A DNA stretch of 64,000 nt. Source: Terfezia claveryi (Eukaryota; Ascomycota; Pezizomycetes; Pezizales; Pezizaceae). Positions 48,230 to 57,278 of the stretch are shown here, piece after piece (within the stretch, counting starts at the first letter, position 1; each line of letters opens with the position of its first letter). A program made the translations under genes and the position numbers. The DNA lies in assembly GCA_015179025.1 (NCBI GenBank), contig WHUX01000035.1:186001-250000 (forward strand). The letters are read 5' to 3'. Below the pieces are notes generated by a model. The model had not been told where the DNA came from and ran no database searches. It saw only the letters and a program-made list of their open reading frames with translations.

Positions 48230-49238
48230 TATATGTTCTAGGCCGCTCGTGGGCATCGGCCGCCCGCGGGTGGCATACCCTCTATGCCGGTTGTGGGCAA
48301 TTAATATAATTCCTCAATTTGGTAACTATAAATCGAACAAAACATTCTGCTACACTCAAAAAAACACCCCTGTGAAGTCATTTTTGACCAACCCTTCCAC
48401 ATCACAGGAAGACGGCAGGCGGAGAATTTCGGAAAAATTACCTCAAGCCCTTCAAATGATGAAGTACATTCTTGTGTAGTTAACAACTCACCACCTTCAT
48501 CTCTAATGATAAATGGAATGGAGAGGAGGATACTAAGTTTACTGCTACTGTAGAAATCTATAATATTTCCTATGCAATAGGTATTTAAAAATTAGTTTCT
48601 TATCTATGGGTTTCTATCTATGGGGTTTTTGAATATATGGGACCTTATGGTTCAGGCTATATAGATCATCTTGTACTGAATATCGATGTGCTATGTGAAA
48701 TTCAGTAAAGTTCGGAATAATCATCATTATGATATTTTTTATCTACATCTAGTTGTATGATTTATCCTATAAATAAGAAAAATCCTAGCTATTTCTTACT
48801 TATAGGATCCAGGTAACGTGCAAAACAGTACTTTCTTAATCGCAGGTACTTATTTATACATAAGTATAACTACTGGTGTTTTCGTTTCAGGTGTAGTTTG
48901 CAAAGACTTCTACTCTAATTGTTATTGCCGATACTCTAAGAATAATCTGAAATTCCCAAGTTATTGACATACAAAAGTGTTAACAGATCATGACTGTATT
49001 AACCTCTCAGCTCTAGCTGAACCAACTTGGAATATTAGATGGAGGTCTAATCGACTGGGAAATACATGAATCTATTGCAATCGCTGGGATAGCTCCAGCT
49101 AGGTATACCGTTATCAATTATTTTTTTTTGGAGGTAAATCAGTCCGCGTAAACCTTTATCAATACAAGTGCATTATACAACAAATTGAGTAATATTTAAA
49201 TTGCCCGTGAGCTGCCCGCGAGCGGCCCAGAACATATA
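48230..49238 (+). mobile_element. Transposon of the GC-rich-end family, copy C
   Basis: Ends TATATGTTCTAGGCC (left) and the complement of TATATGTTCTGGGCC (right), flanked by TGTA at 48226-48229 and 49239-49242, a plausible 4-bp target duplication. Inside, the plus strand at 48895-49020 reads a degenerate version of the cysteine-rich tail of copy B (SNCYCRYSKNNLK, then KVLTDHDCINLSALAE), confirming that A, B and C are one family. No intact gene. Confidence 0.7.
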
Positions 49239-49242
49239 TGTA

Positions 49243-50461
49243 TGGTCTTTTGCCTTCTCGCTGAACAGAAATTCAGAACATCGCTATCATTGTCACGGGG
49301 GCCCTAACAACCCTCTCATACAGCCACAAATATTATTCCACAACCCAGAATAAATTCCTAGCGCAGTAAAGTTTGGCGCCCCTTCCTTTTCCCTTGTGAT
49401 TTTGTGGCATCCCTGAAAAGTCTGATTAAATTCCCCCAAGAATTCTGACTTCCCACCTTCGAGCCTCCAAGTGTACTGTTGTATCCACCAAACACGGTTG
49501 CAACGTTGGAAAATTCGCCCGGAATCAGATTGTGTTGGAATGAGCAAAATAATTAGGGGTATTCTTGCTTGGCTAGTTCCGCTCTGTGAATTGCTGTTTT
49601 CCCCGACGACGGAAATGTTAGAACGCACATCCGGCACACCCACTATATTCTGGCGAAGCCATCTCCGCCAACCGCCAACTCCGATATCGCCGAACTCGCA
49701 ACGCAAGCATCTGCCACCCGGTGGCCACTACCCGCGAATCCCTGAGTTCTCTCGCTTCCGATTGGCCGAATAACACATCCCTGCGCTTTGTCTTTTACCC
49801 TCAGTTTCCATGTATATAGACACCGCTCCGGACCTGTATTTTCGTTGAATCAAGCAAGTCTTTAATTTGTATCGTTCTCTATCGCATTATTGCACTCTGA
49901 GTTCTATTGTCCACTTCGTGTATTACCATCCGCTCTAGTAGACATATTTCTACAGATCTGCTCCGCACCCGTGCTCGCACACTTTGCGCTCTCGTTGCCT
50001 CGCTAGTACCACTTCCGCTGCCTAACAAGATATCCACATACATATCTTTTGTTAGGAAACCCTCTGGTTGTTGAGATCGACCAAGTGGGCTCGTCCTGCA
50101 TGGTGTTGTCGGTGCCACTGTACGAGCATGAGTATTATCATTAAGTGTTGGTTTTGGTTATCTTATGTTTTCCAGTTTTATTGTTGTTACATTAATAGGG
50201 TGGGGGACCTATCCACTTCTTTTGGTTAGATGGTGCACCTATAGGTACATAGTTCCGAATCCGGCAGGGTTTCCTGCCGGCTCATCTAGCTCCAGAGGGG
50301 CCGCAATCGAGTACTGAATTACATCTCATGACAAAGCGAAGAAAACAAGCAACATCACTCTTGAACCAGACGTACGCTTAGTTTGGGTGACTAAAGCTTC
50401 TTATGTCCTTCGCTACGCTACGAAAGAACTTGAGACTGAAGCAACATGACATCCACGACAA
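49243..50461. other. Intergenic, no gene recognised
   Basis: Reverse frame 49293-49706 is open for 137 codons but has no recognisable motif. CCAAT- and TATATAG-type words near 49755-49820 could be promoter elements of an unrecognised transcript. Confidence 0.35.
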
Positions 50462-51225
50462 TTAGTCGGAAAGTAACGCATATATTTTCCCGAGTATGAT
50501 CCTTAATCCCTCCTTCGTTGCTTCGTTACCCCCTTTACCCTCCAGAGGTAAGTCCTCCTTATCTCTCTCGACTGCATCATCTAAGGTCCGGATAAAAACC
50601 CAGGTTAGGTAATTGGTGACAATCCCATATACGGAGCTCAAGATTCAATGTCGGCAACAGCCTCACAGCCCAAAAGACCGTGGGCAAGACCTAGTTACAC
50701 CTCGTCAGTTGGCGACGTAGACAGCATGGGTATGTATTATTATACCTTGATTGAAGTCCTCCTTCTTTGCCTCCACGATGTAAACTTTCTCTCCTCCTCG
50801 TGTAATGATGACATATTCAAAGTGACCATTCACATGGACGTTTTGCCTCAGGCACAGACTCCTCCACCAAAATTTGCCGAATAGAGCAACTAGGTGCACT
50901 AGAATTGCGCAATGCTTCCTTTTCGGAGATAATTCCCTATGGCCCTTGCTAGCGAGAATGAGGTAATTATACAAGCTATCTAAGATATCTTCGGGAATAG
51001 GCTTCGTCTCAATAATGACATCTTTCATAACCCGTTCGTAAAAAGGTTCTATATCTTTCCAAGAGACATTGGAATATCCAGTCGATTTCCCTCCGTCAGT
51101 CATGGTTTTTGCCTTTTTGTTGTTGTTTAAGATTGGGTTTATATCTGCCCATCGTTTCCGTCTAGCTGCACTTGGGTGTTGGGGAATCACGATAGCTTGA
51201 AGGCATCGGCATCAGCATAAGACAT
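50462..51225 (-). pseudogene. PD-(D/E)XK nuclease-like gene, frameshifted
   Basis: Reverse strand from ATG 51225 (MSYADADAFKLS) to the stop at 50462-50464. A one-base frame change near 51190 leads into HPSAARRKRWADIN, then a helical region and GHFEYVIITR..KVYIVEAKKEDFNQG, which has the ExK and preceding hydrophobic strand of PD-(D/E)XK nuclease folds. Intron 50691-50745 (55 bp) joins in phase to GLLGCEAVADIES. A second frame change near 50640 precedes VYGIVTNYLTWVFIR and the C-terminal ILGKIYALLSD. Similar domains are found alone and as CRN tails in fungi. Two single-base defects suggest a pseudogene, unless they are assembly errors. Confidence 0.6.
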
Positions 51226-51229
51226 TGGT

Positions 51230-51263
51230 TGTGGTAGGAGGAAACTTGCCTCCTACCACCAAC
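51230..51263. other. Hairpin just upstream of the nuclease-like start
   Basis: TGTGGTAGGAGG (51230-51241) can pair with CCTCCTACCACCA (51249-51261) around a 7-nt loop, with one bulge. It lies 5 bp before the ATG at 51225 in transcription order. Its function is unknown. Confidence 0.5.
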
Positions 51264-51647
51264 TCTTTTCCCATATGAACTTCTAACAATTTCTTCATAT
51301 ACCAGGTGCTATGTTCCTTCATGTACACAACAGCCTCGTTACTGGGCCTCAACTCCCGAGGGTTGCTTTGGAATATACCTCATTCCAGCAGGGAGACTAG
51401 TAATAGGTGTCGCATAACCACTGGTACTGTTATTCATAAACCCTTGTCGTATATCTGCTCCCATCCCCCACTCCAGTGTACTTACAAGGTAACTGAGGTT
51501 GACGACGATGTAGTCCCCCTGATTTGGCAACGATCACTACTCGGGCAAAGATGATAGCTAGTCGTATTTAATGGCTCATATAAGCTTGCCATTTCATAGA
51601 AAAATTCAAAAAAGACACTTATGTCAGTCAAAAAGGTAAAACGAGTT

Positions 51648-51742
51648 GCCCCAGTTCACTATACTCCGAGTGCCATCACACTACTTCTTAGGTCGCCCTC
51701 GTTGTAGACTTGTGGTTTGGTAGAGATATAGTGAACTGGAGC
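51648..51742 (+). repeat. 95-bp inverted-repeat element
   Basis: GCCCCAGTTCACTATA (51648-51663) and TATAGTGAACTGGAGC (51727-51742) form a 16-bp inverted repeat with one mismatch. It may be a tiny MITE; no target duplication is clear. Confidence 0.55.
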
Positions 51743-51810
51743 ATTAAGGAATGGATACCCGACAACCCTGCTCCCTCGTCCTTCCAATGATATTAAGGCA
51801 ATTAACTTCT

Positions 51811-51895
51811 TGCCTCCACTGGGATTCGAACTTGGGCCCTCAATAAGTAAACATAACCGTAAAGTAAAGAACTTACCACTGCGCTATGCACTACT
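51811..51895 (-). tRNA. tRNA-derived sequence, not a valid tRNA
   Basis: Reverse strand TAGCGCAGTGGT resembles an A-box and AGTTCGAATCC a B-box. The T-stem does not pair and no cloverleaf forms. Probably a tRNA pseudogene or SINE head. Confidence 0.3.
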
Positions 51896-51948
51896 GTCAG
51901 TTTCAAACACCAAAGTGCTGCATTCCACTGAGACTCTTGACTTTTTCC

Positions 51949-52126
51949 ACTTGTCAATTCAATTGTAGAGACAGGAAATATACGGCGTACAAAGATGATA
52001 GTCATATTAAAGTTATAACTGCAGATTTCTCCCATCTACTTGTCAATTCAATTGTAGAGACAGGAAACATACGGTGCATAAAGATGATAGTCATATTAAA
52101 GTTATAACTGCAGATTTCTCCCAATA
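51949..52126 (+). repeat. Tandem duplication, 2 x 89 bp
   Basis: The unit starting ACTTGTCAATTCAATTGTAG at 51949 repeats at 52038 with about five differences. The second copy overlaps the 3' end of the helicase fragment at 52102. Confidence 0.85.
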
Positions 52127-52385
52127 TCTAGAGTGTCCAGTCGCCGCTCCTCCTCTAACCTATCACCAGTATTCTTCAATGTTGCTATAGAGGTCAGGTG
52201 GGTGAGTGAAACCGGGCTCAGAAAAGCTAGATCCTTTAAACGTTTAACTCGAGACAGAGCAACAAAAGTCAAACCAGCCTGGCGCTCCTTAGGACCCAAC
52301 TCAACTACAACCTTTGGTAGTGTTAGACCCTGAGATTTATGGATAGTGAGAGCCCAAGCTAGTACTAGAGGGAACTGAGTTCAGG
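52102..52385 (-). pseudogene. PIF1/Helitron-type helicase C-terminal fragment
   Basis: Reverse strand reads [18 protein letters not shown], then [20 protein letters not shown] followed by [14 protein letters not shown], to a stop at 52102. These are the last SF1B helicase motifs of PIF1-type enzymes (HKSQG and the ALSR segment). Upstream helicase motifs are absent, so it is a fragment, most likely from a Helitron, as another Helitron piece lies at 34.2 kb. Confidence 0.75.
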
Positions 52386-53440
52386 AATATGCCAGTTGTT
52401 GTTGAGTAGGTTTCTGCTGCTGTCGCTCAAGCTCTTCTCATCGTTTACTCTACAGATTTATATATAGTATTAGCTAAGAGGTCAATGAATCCAATAAAAT
52501 AATTGAAAAACTTCCCGTTAACCTAACAATGCGTTTTCCAACCCTGCAGTGATCACAGGTCCTCCATCTATCACCTGTTGGTGTAGATGTCCATGCTTTT
52601 GGATCGAAAGGTATACGACACCTTGAGCAAGCAACAGGATTGATTAGGTGCGAGTTCATGATTAGCACTTGAAGCTGTAGTTTGTGCTGGCGAGTGGGAG
52701 CGATTGAAGCTATAGTTTGTGCTGGCGAGTGAGAGTGAGTGAGCTAAGTGCTTGGTAGTTAGCACTAATCACATGGCTGCCCTCAAATCACGTGGCTGCC
52801 CTCGCCAAGATTTGCCAATATTTGCCAATATTCGCCAAGATAGCGTTAGCGTGCAAGATGTCTAACGAATTAAAACAAACTTCGTTCCAATTTAAAAATT
52901 GGCAACTTCGTTGCCAATTATTGGGATTGTCAAGCACCAACTTCATCCCTCGAGGCAATTTCTCCATGTCCTGCTTCTCCGACGCCCTGCTATCCCGCAC
53001 CATCGTCATCCACCGTATCCTCATCACTACCACTCCCTAGCTTCACTAGTTTCCCCGTTTCATTACGCAACTGCTCTCTCATATCTCTCGCAATCCGCTT
53101 CAATACGAGGTTTAAATGGGTATAAGATCCACATAAATTGAGCTCTCCCAAAACCTCAAAGCTTGGGCGATTTATTATGATTTGCATTTAGAAACACTGA
53201 GACTATAGTCTGTAGTGCATTGACTTGTTGATTCCGACAATTCATCATTTGCAAGATGGCATTTGATTTCATGAAATTCTCATTTTGTTTTTTGATTTTC
53301 CTATTACGATTGAGATTGTCATCGGTGGGAACAGAGGGGGAGTAATGTTACGACTGGGATTACATGGACTGGGCTGGCGCCATCTGATTCAGTTTTATAT
53401 CGGAATTGCACGACTGGCACCACCTAATTTAGTGTTATGG
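52386..53440. other. Fragmented repeat-rich DNA
   Basis: A 35-bp tandem pair (TTGAAGCTRTAGTTTGTGCT, 52669-52738). A reverse-strand zinc-binding-like piece (CSRCRIPFDPKAW and CDHC, about 52560-52635) resembles Helitron-associated frames. Another reverse piece (LCGSYTHLNLVLKRIARDMR, about 53065-53145) is unplaced. Confidence 0.4.
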
Positions 53441-53444
53441 AGGA

Positions 53445-54640
53445 TCAAGGTCGTGTCCCATTGCTTATATTTACGGGCACATCTTGTATCTTTGGTTTTG
53501 GGCTCTTCGAACAATGTTTTAAGATAAATGGCACTGAAAGATAACCCATATCCTGGGCTTCCATCGTTGACTCGAACCGAAGCAACCCGTTTCTTTCAAC
53601 CAACTCGACAGTTAAATTAGTTCCCGCAATGGTTGAAGTCCGCGTAAGCAGAGTCCTGGATAGTACTAATTTAAGTATCGCGATATACTCATGAGACTCT
53701 CGTAGAAACCCATCTCCGTATTTCTCTTTAAAATAGATACATACCAGATCATCATGGTTGGTTACGTTTTCAAGACTCTCGGTTTGATGTGCTTGATAAA
53801 GAGCTTCGAGAGCCCTCCCATGACCCCCACAGTCGCCCACGAGAAGATCGTTCACAAGCCCGTTGGAAATGCCGGCTTGCCGCTTGCTTTAATGACTGGC
53901 GGATAAAGAGGAGGGAGTTCTAAAAAAACTCGACGTCGGTTGGTATCAGCCAGATACTTTCTTGGGGGTAGCGGTGCACAAAGGGATGATGAATGCACCC
54001 TGTAATGCGAGGTCTGCACAAGCAATCAGGGCACAATAGAAGGGAGAATTTTTGTTTTTCCTATCTTCAGGGGATGATAGAAGAGATCCCAAGCCATCGA
54101 CAACTATAACAGCCGTGAAATCCTTGTAGGCTATATTCTCATTTCCAGCAAGCTGTCGGCACAGCTTATCTGGCACTGGCAGATCCGGATAGCATAATAC
54201 GTCACAGAGGGGACATTCCTGCACCTGTGCAAGCATCCGGGCGCCTGAACTCCCTTCGCGATCTCCGGGCCAAGGGGAGTGTTACAATTCTCTAAGGAGA
54301 TGTGAAATACCTTAGCCTTCTCCAACCTGCCTTTCAGCTGCTGTGATTGGGCGAATTCTATCAACGTATCATGGAATTCTTTCGCATTCCTGGATTTTCC
54401 GGTTCCGGCACCACCAAGCATCAGAAACAACGGTGCAGTATTTTCGTCGAGACATTCGGTATTAAAGGCCTTATACTGAACTTCAAGTGCTCTCTCCAAA
54501 TCTTCTGCACGCTGATACTCCCAAGCGCATCCAACAGTGGACGTTGTCTTTTGGCGGGTGGTACTTTAACCTAGTGACAGGTTAGTAAAGGTATACTCAC
54601 AACTGGCTGTGTTCCCATACTTTTTCTTGATGCCCTCATA
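53445..54640 (-). pseudogene. Second CRN-like P-loop NTPase gene, decayed
   Basis: Reverse strand. A P-loop in FLMLGGAGTGKS lies near 54410, then KVFHISLENCNTPLG (the FENGT-like block of CRN-associated NTPases). After a one-base frame change near 54245 come ARMLAQV and the Walker B-like FTAVIVVDGLGSLL (54085-54125). Another shift near 53940 precedes VFLELPPLYPPVI. A further change leads to DLLVGDCGGHGRALEALYQA (about 53785-53850) and an alpha/beta region ending near 53445. A likely upstream intron (about 54553-54587) has GTGAGT and TACTAAC. Three or more frame changes make it non-functional, and the C-terminus is truncated. Confidence 0.6.
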
Positions 54641-54923
54641 AGACCCTAAAGTCGTTGGTGATAGTTAGCGTGGAGTCCGCATTAAAAAACGACATAAGTG
54701 TCACTCACCAAATGGAAGGAAGAGGAAGAACCGAATCTTCTCAGTGTAAGAGGTAGTTTTTTTTTTTTTTTTTTTTTTAGAGTCTGTACGTCGATTCGAC
54801 ATAATTGTCATGCGACGGCCCCGTTCCCTCGCCTTTAAAGACTCGGTACACCTACGGAACAACAGGAAGGGCTACTTACATCTGTATCTCCCCAACGTAA
54901 AGGAACTGTGAAAGTGACCCAAA

Positions 54924-55640
54924 TTACCAACCCAAGTCGGAACCCGAGTCGGAACCTACATCTGTGCCTCTGACCTCCGGCCTCACCCTACCCCTCTCAA
55001 AATCATATACATCCACAGGTAGCCAGTGACCGCGTACCTTCATCCTCATCTGACCACCCTGTACATGAAAAGAGAGCGGACTCTTAAGGAAAATAACCAC
55101 CGAACTAGTGGCCTTGCCCATTCTCCTCTGACCTCCCAGGAGCCACCGTGCTCCTATAACCCCCGCATTCCTGTTTTCCTCACATCCTGTGTTGTATCTG
55201 CCACGGGTCTCTGGCAGGGTATTCCATGCACCACAAATGCCCTAGTGTCAATGTACTCCTCCTTCTCTTTGACTGGCTTTGTTGGCTTCTTGTGTATGTC
55301 AGTTGGGGATTTCGCTGCCTTGGGTCCCACTTTAGTGGGTTGTTTTTTGGTGATGGGAGGTATCACCGGAGCCTCGTCTAACTCCTTCTATGTAAGAGGT
55401 AGTACATGTAACCGAGGAATCCCATCTTCCTCATGATCGAGCGGCACGGCATCTTTAGGGTCTTTGTCGCCGTATTTGACCATAATGGTGAGTTGAGCAG
55501 GATCATAACCTCCCAGTGTATGAGGCATTTTCTTTGCATCGCCTCCCTGAGGTCGTCTACATCGTCAAGACCCACTAACGACACTTTAGTCCATGGACTT
55601 TGCGGGTTGGCGATCCGGAACCAAGCCTGGGTTTGCATCT
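54924..55640 (-). pseudogene. Non-LTR retrotransposon ORF1-like remnant
   Basis: Reverse strand, three frames in succession: an N-terminal piece (KVSLVGLDDVDDLREAM, about 55548-55600), VVHGIPCQRPVADTTQDVRK (about 55170-55230), then ARWLLGGQRRMGKATSSVV and VYDFERGR (54980-55150). The order and wording fit the ORF1 (gag-like) protein of fungal Tad-type LINEs. The last block matches the retroposed fragment at 7.2-7.5 kb. No reverse transcriptase was found next to it. Confidence 0.5.
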
Positions 55641-56016
55641 TTGACTTGGCAGATACAGTAGGTTATGATAGGGTGGGATGGTATGGAGACGGAAGGGGGG
55701 AAGAGAAGCAAGGAATGATGGAACTAGGTACTGAAGAAGATAAAATGACTGCTGGATCTCAACATCCTGCCTATTTGATGACCATGAAGAAGAAGAAGAG
55801 TAATCTAGCTGCAAACGCCAGACTAAGAAACCTTATAGAACGTTCCCCGGCTTCAGACTTAGTCTAGCTTTTAGTGTGCCAGTATATGATCGCCACCGAG
55901 TGGAAGATAATTGCATCCCTCTGTATTCAAATGCATCTACGACCATAGACTGAAGAAAACGAGGCATCCCGTCCGCTCTGCCATATCTAAGCTTCAGATC
56001 GCCAGGCTACCTAGTA

Positions 56017-56049
56017 CTGCGGTGGGTGACCAAAAGTCTCCCACCGCAG
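56017..56049. other. Perfect 10-bp hairpin
   Basis: CTGCGGTGGG (56017-56026) and CCCACCGCAG (56040-56049) are exact complements around a 13-nt loop. Its function is unknown. Confidence 0.7.
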
Positions 56050-56104
56050 CACGCAATGGGTATTTAGAATTTTTGACTTCTTGATTCGGTAGCGTTGGAT
56101 GGTT

Positions 56105-56130
56105 GCCTTTTTAACCAGACTAGCCTTTTT
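56105..56130 (-). repeat. TAGTCTGG micro-insertion, 10 bp, 8-bp direct repeats
   Basis: GCCTTTTT at 56105-56112 and 56123-56130 flanks AACCAGACTA. It sits at the edge of a repeat whose other copy (47898-47955) lacks the insertion. Confidence 0.75.
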
Positions 56131-56547
56131 GAGAAATCACACACAGGTACCTTGTCCCTTTTTGGCCAATACCTCTTCCTGTGAGTGTAACCAAAAGTAG
56201 CACCATTCGGATTGAATATTCACCCCGCCTGCTCCGAACCGAAACCCATCCGAACCTTTTACTTCTCAATAGCCGAACGGAGGCTCACACAAAAGTCCGC
56301 CCTACACACGCCCCTGGTGCAGACCATTCCCTCCGCGTGTCGTGTATGTACCAGACTACACCTCTCTCTACGAACGACTACTCTCTACGAGGCTCACGAG
56401 GCTCTACGAGGGGTACGAGACTACTACGTGGCTCTATCTACTACACAACCCGCACCGCGTGTTATTCTCCCGATTTCTTTACGTCTGGCTCTTGTTGCTG
56501 CTGACTACGTGCTGACTAAGATCATCCGATCCCAGTGCCAACCAGAC

Positions 56548-57253
56548 TATGGTGCCGGCAGTCTAGAGGGTACCATTTTAAGGGGGTGTGCCACTAACGT
56601 ATCAACAACACCACCATAACAGAACTCGAATATTTTTAACGTAAAATCGATAGTATTGGCTATAGAGAACAATAATTACGTTGTAAAAATAAAAAATAAA
56701 AAAAACTGAGTGAGTAGATAGGTAAAAAGGAAAGATCATTTTGTATGTAAAGGCCAATAAATGTCCGGTGCCAAGAGAGGCCAAGAGAGACTAAATTTGC
56801 CGAAATAGGAAATATCTGCATGGTGTGGGGGCCAGACTAGTCTCCATTTAGTACATGAGTTCTACGGTGGCTTTTATATACACGATCTTTGAACTCTGCT
56901 ATGCTACTAGCTATAGCCATCAAGCGTGCCAAAGCATCTCCTTCTATAACTAGTTCTTCGTCATCCGCCCCAAGATCAAGCTCCGAATCCTCCGCTTCAC
57001 TGTCGAAGTGAAATTCTGTACTATCATCAGATAGTACTCTTTGAGCTTTACGAGCTTCGCAAGCTTTCGCGGTGGAAGCAATACACGCTTTTCTTTTTTT
57101 GCTGAGTGGAGGCATTGTTCGGTGCGGTTGGCAATCTATTTCGCGTCTCACAAAAAAAAAAAAAATAATATGTAATTAATCCATGCTGACTAAGGCTCAG
57201 GACGAATGTCCGATTTTGCCAAGAATGGTACCCTCTAGACTGCCGGCACCATA
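56548..57253. mobile_element. TA-flanked element with 28-bp inverted repeats
   Basis: TGGTGCCGGCAGTCTAGAGG from 56550 is mirrored at 57224-57251; the repeat is perfect over 28 bp and TA borders both ends. The left border adjoins a GTGCCAACCAGACTA word (56535-56549) that shares the TA. The right end lies 25 bp before the kinase start codon. The only frame inside is the short reverse ORF at 56837-57115. Confidence 0.8.
56837..57115 (-). CDS. Small element-borne ORF
   Basis: 92 codons from ATG 57115 to the stop at 56837: a basic start (MPPLSKKRKACIAS), an acidic middle (about 30-55) and a short helical end. It lies wholly inside the 706-bp inverted-repeat element. It resembles the basic-then-acidic leader peptides of fungal transposon proteins, but I cannot name it. 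Confidence 0.35.
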   Translation of the reverse strand: MPPLSKKRKACIASTAKACEARKAQRVLSDDSTEFHFDSEAEDSELDLGADDEELVIEGDALARLMAIASSIAEFKDRVYKSHRRTHVLNGD

Positions 57254-57278
57254 CCGATCCCGTCCGACTATCATCTTC

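Noticed and set aside
49293..49706. 137-codon reverse frame
   Set aside because: No motif recognised and composition is unlike the confirmed genes; kept only as unassigned intergenic DNA.
51811..51895. Functional tRNA gene
   Set aside because: T-stem and acceptor stem do not pair; reported only as tRNA-derived sequence.
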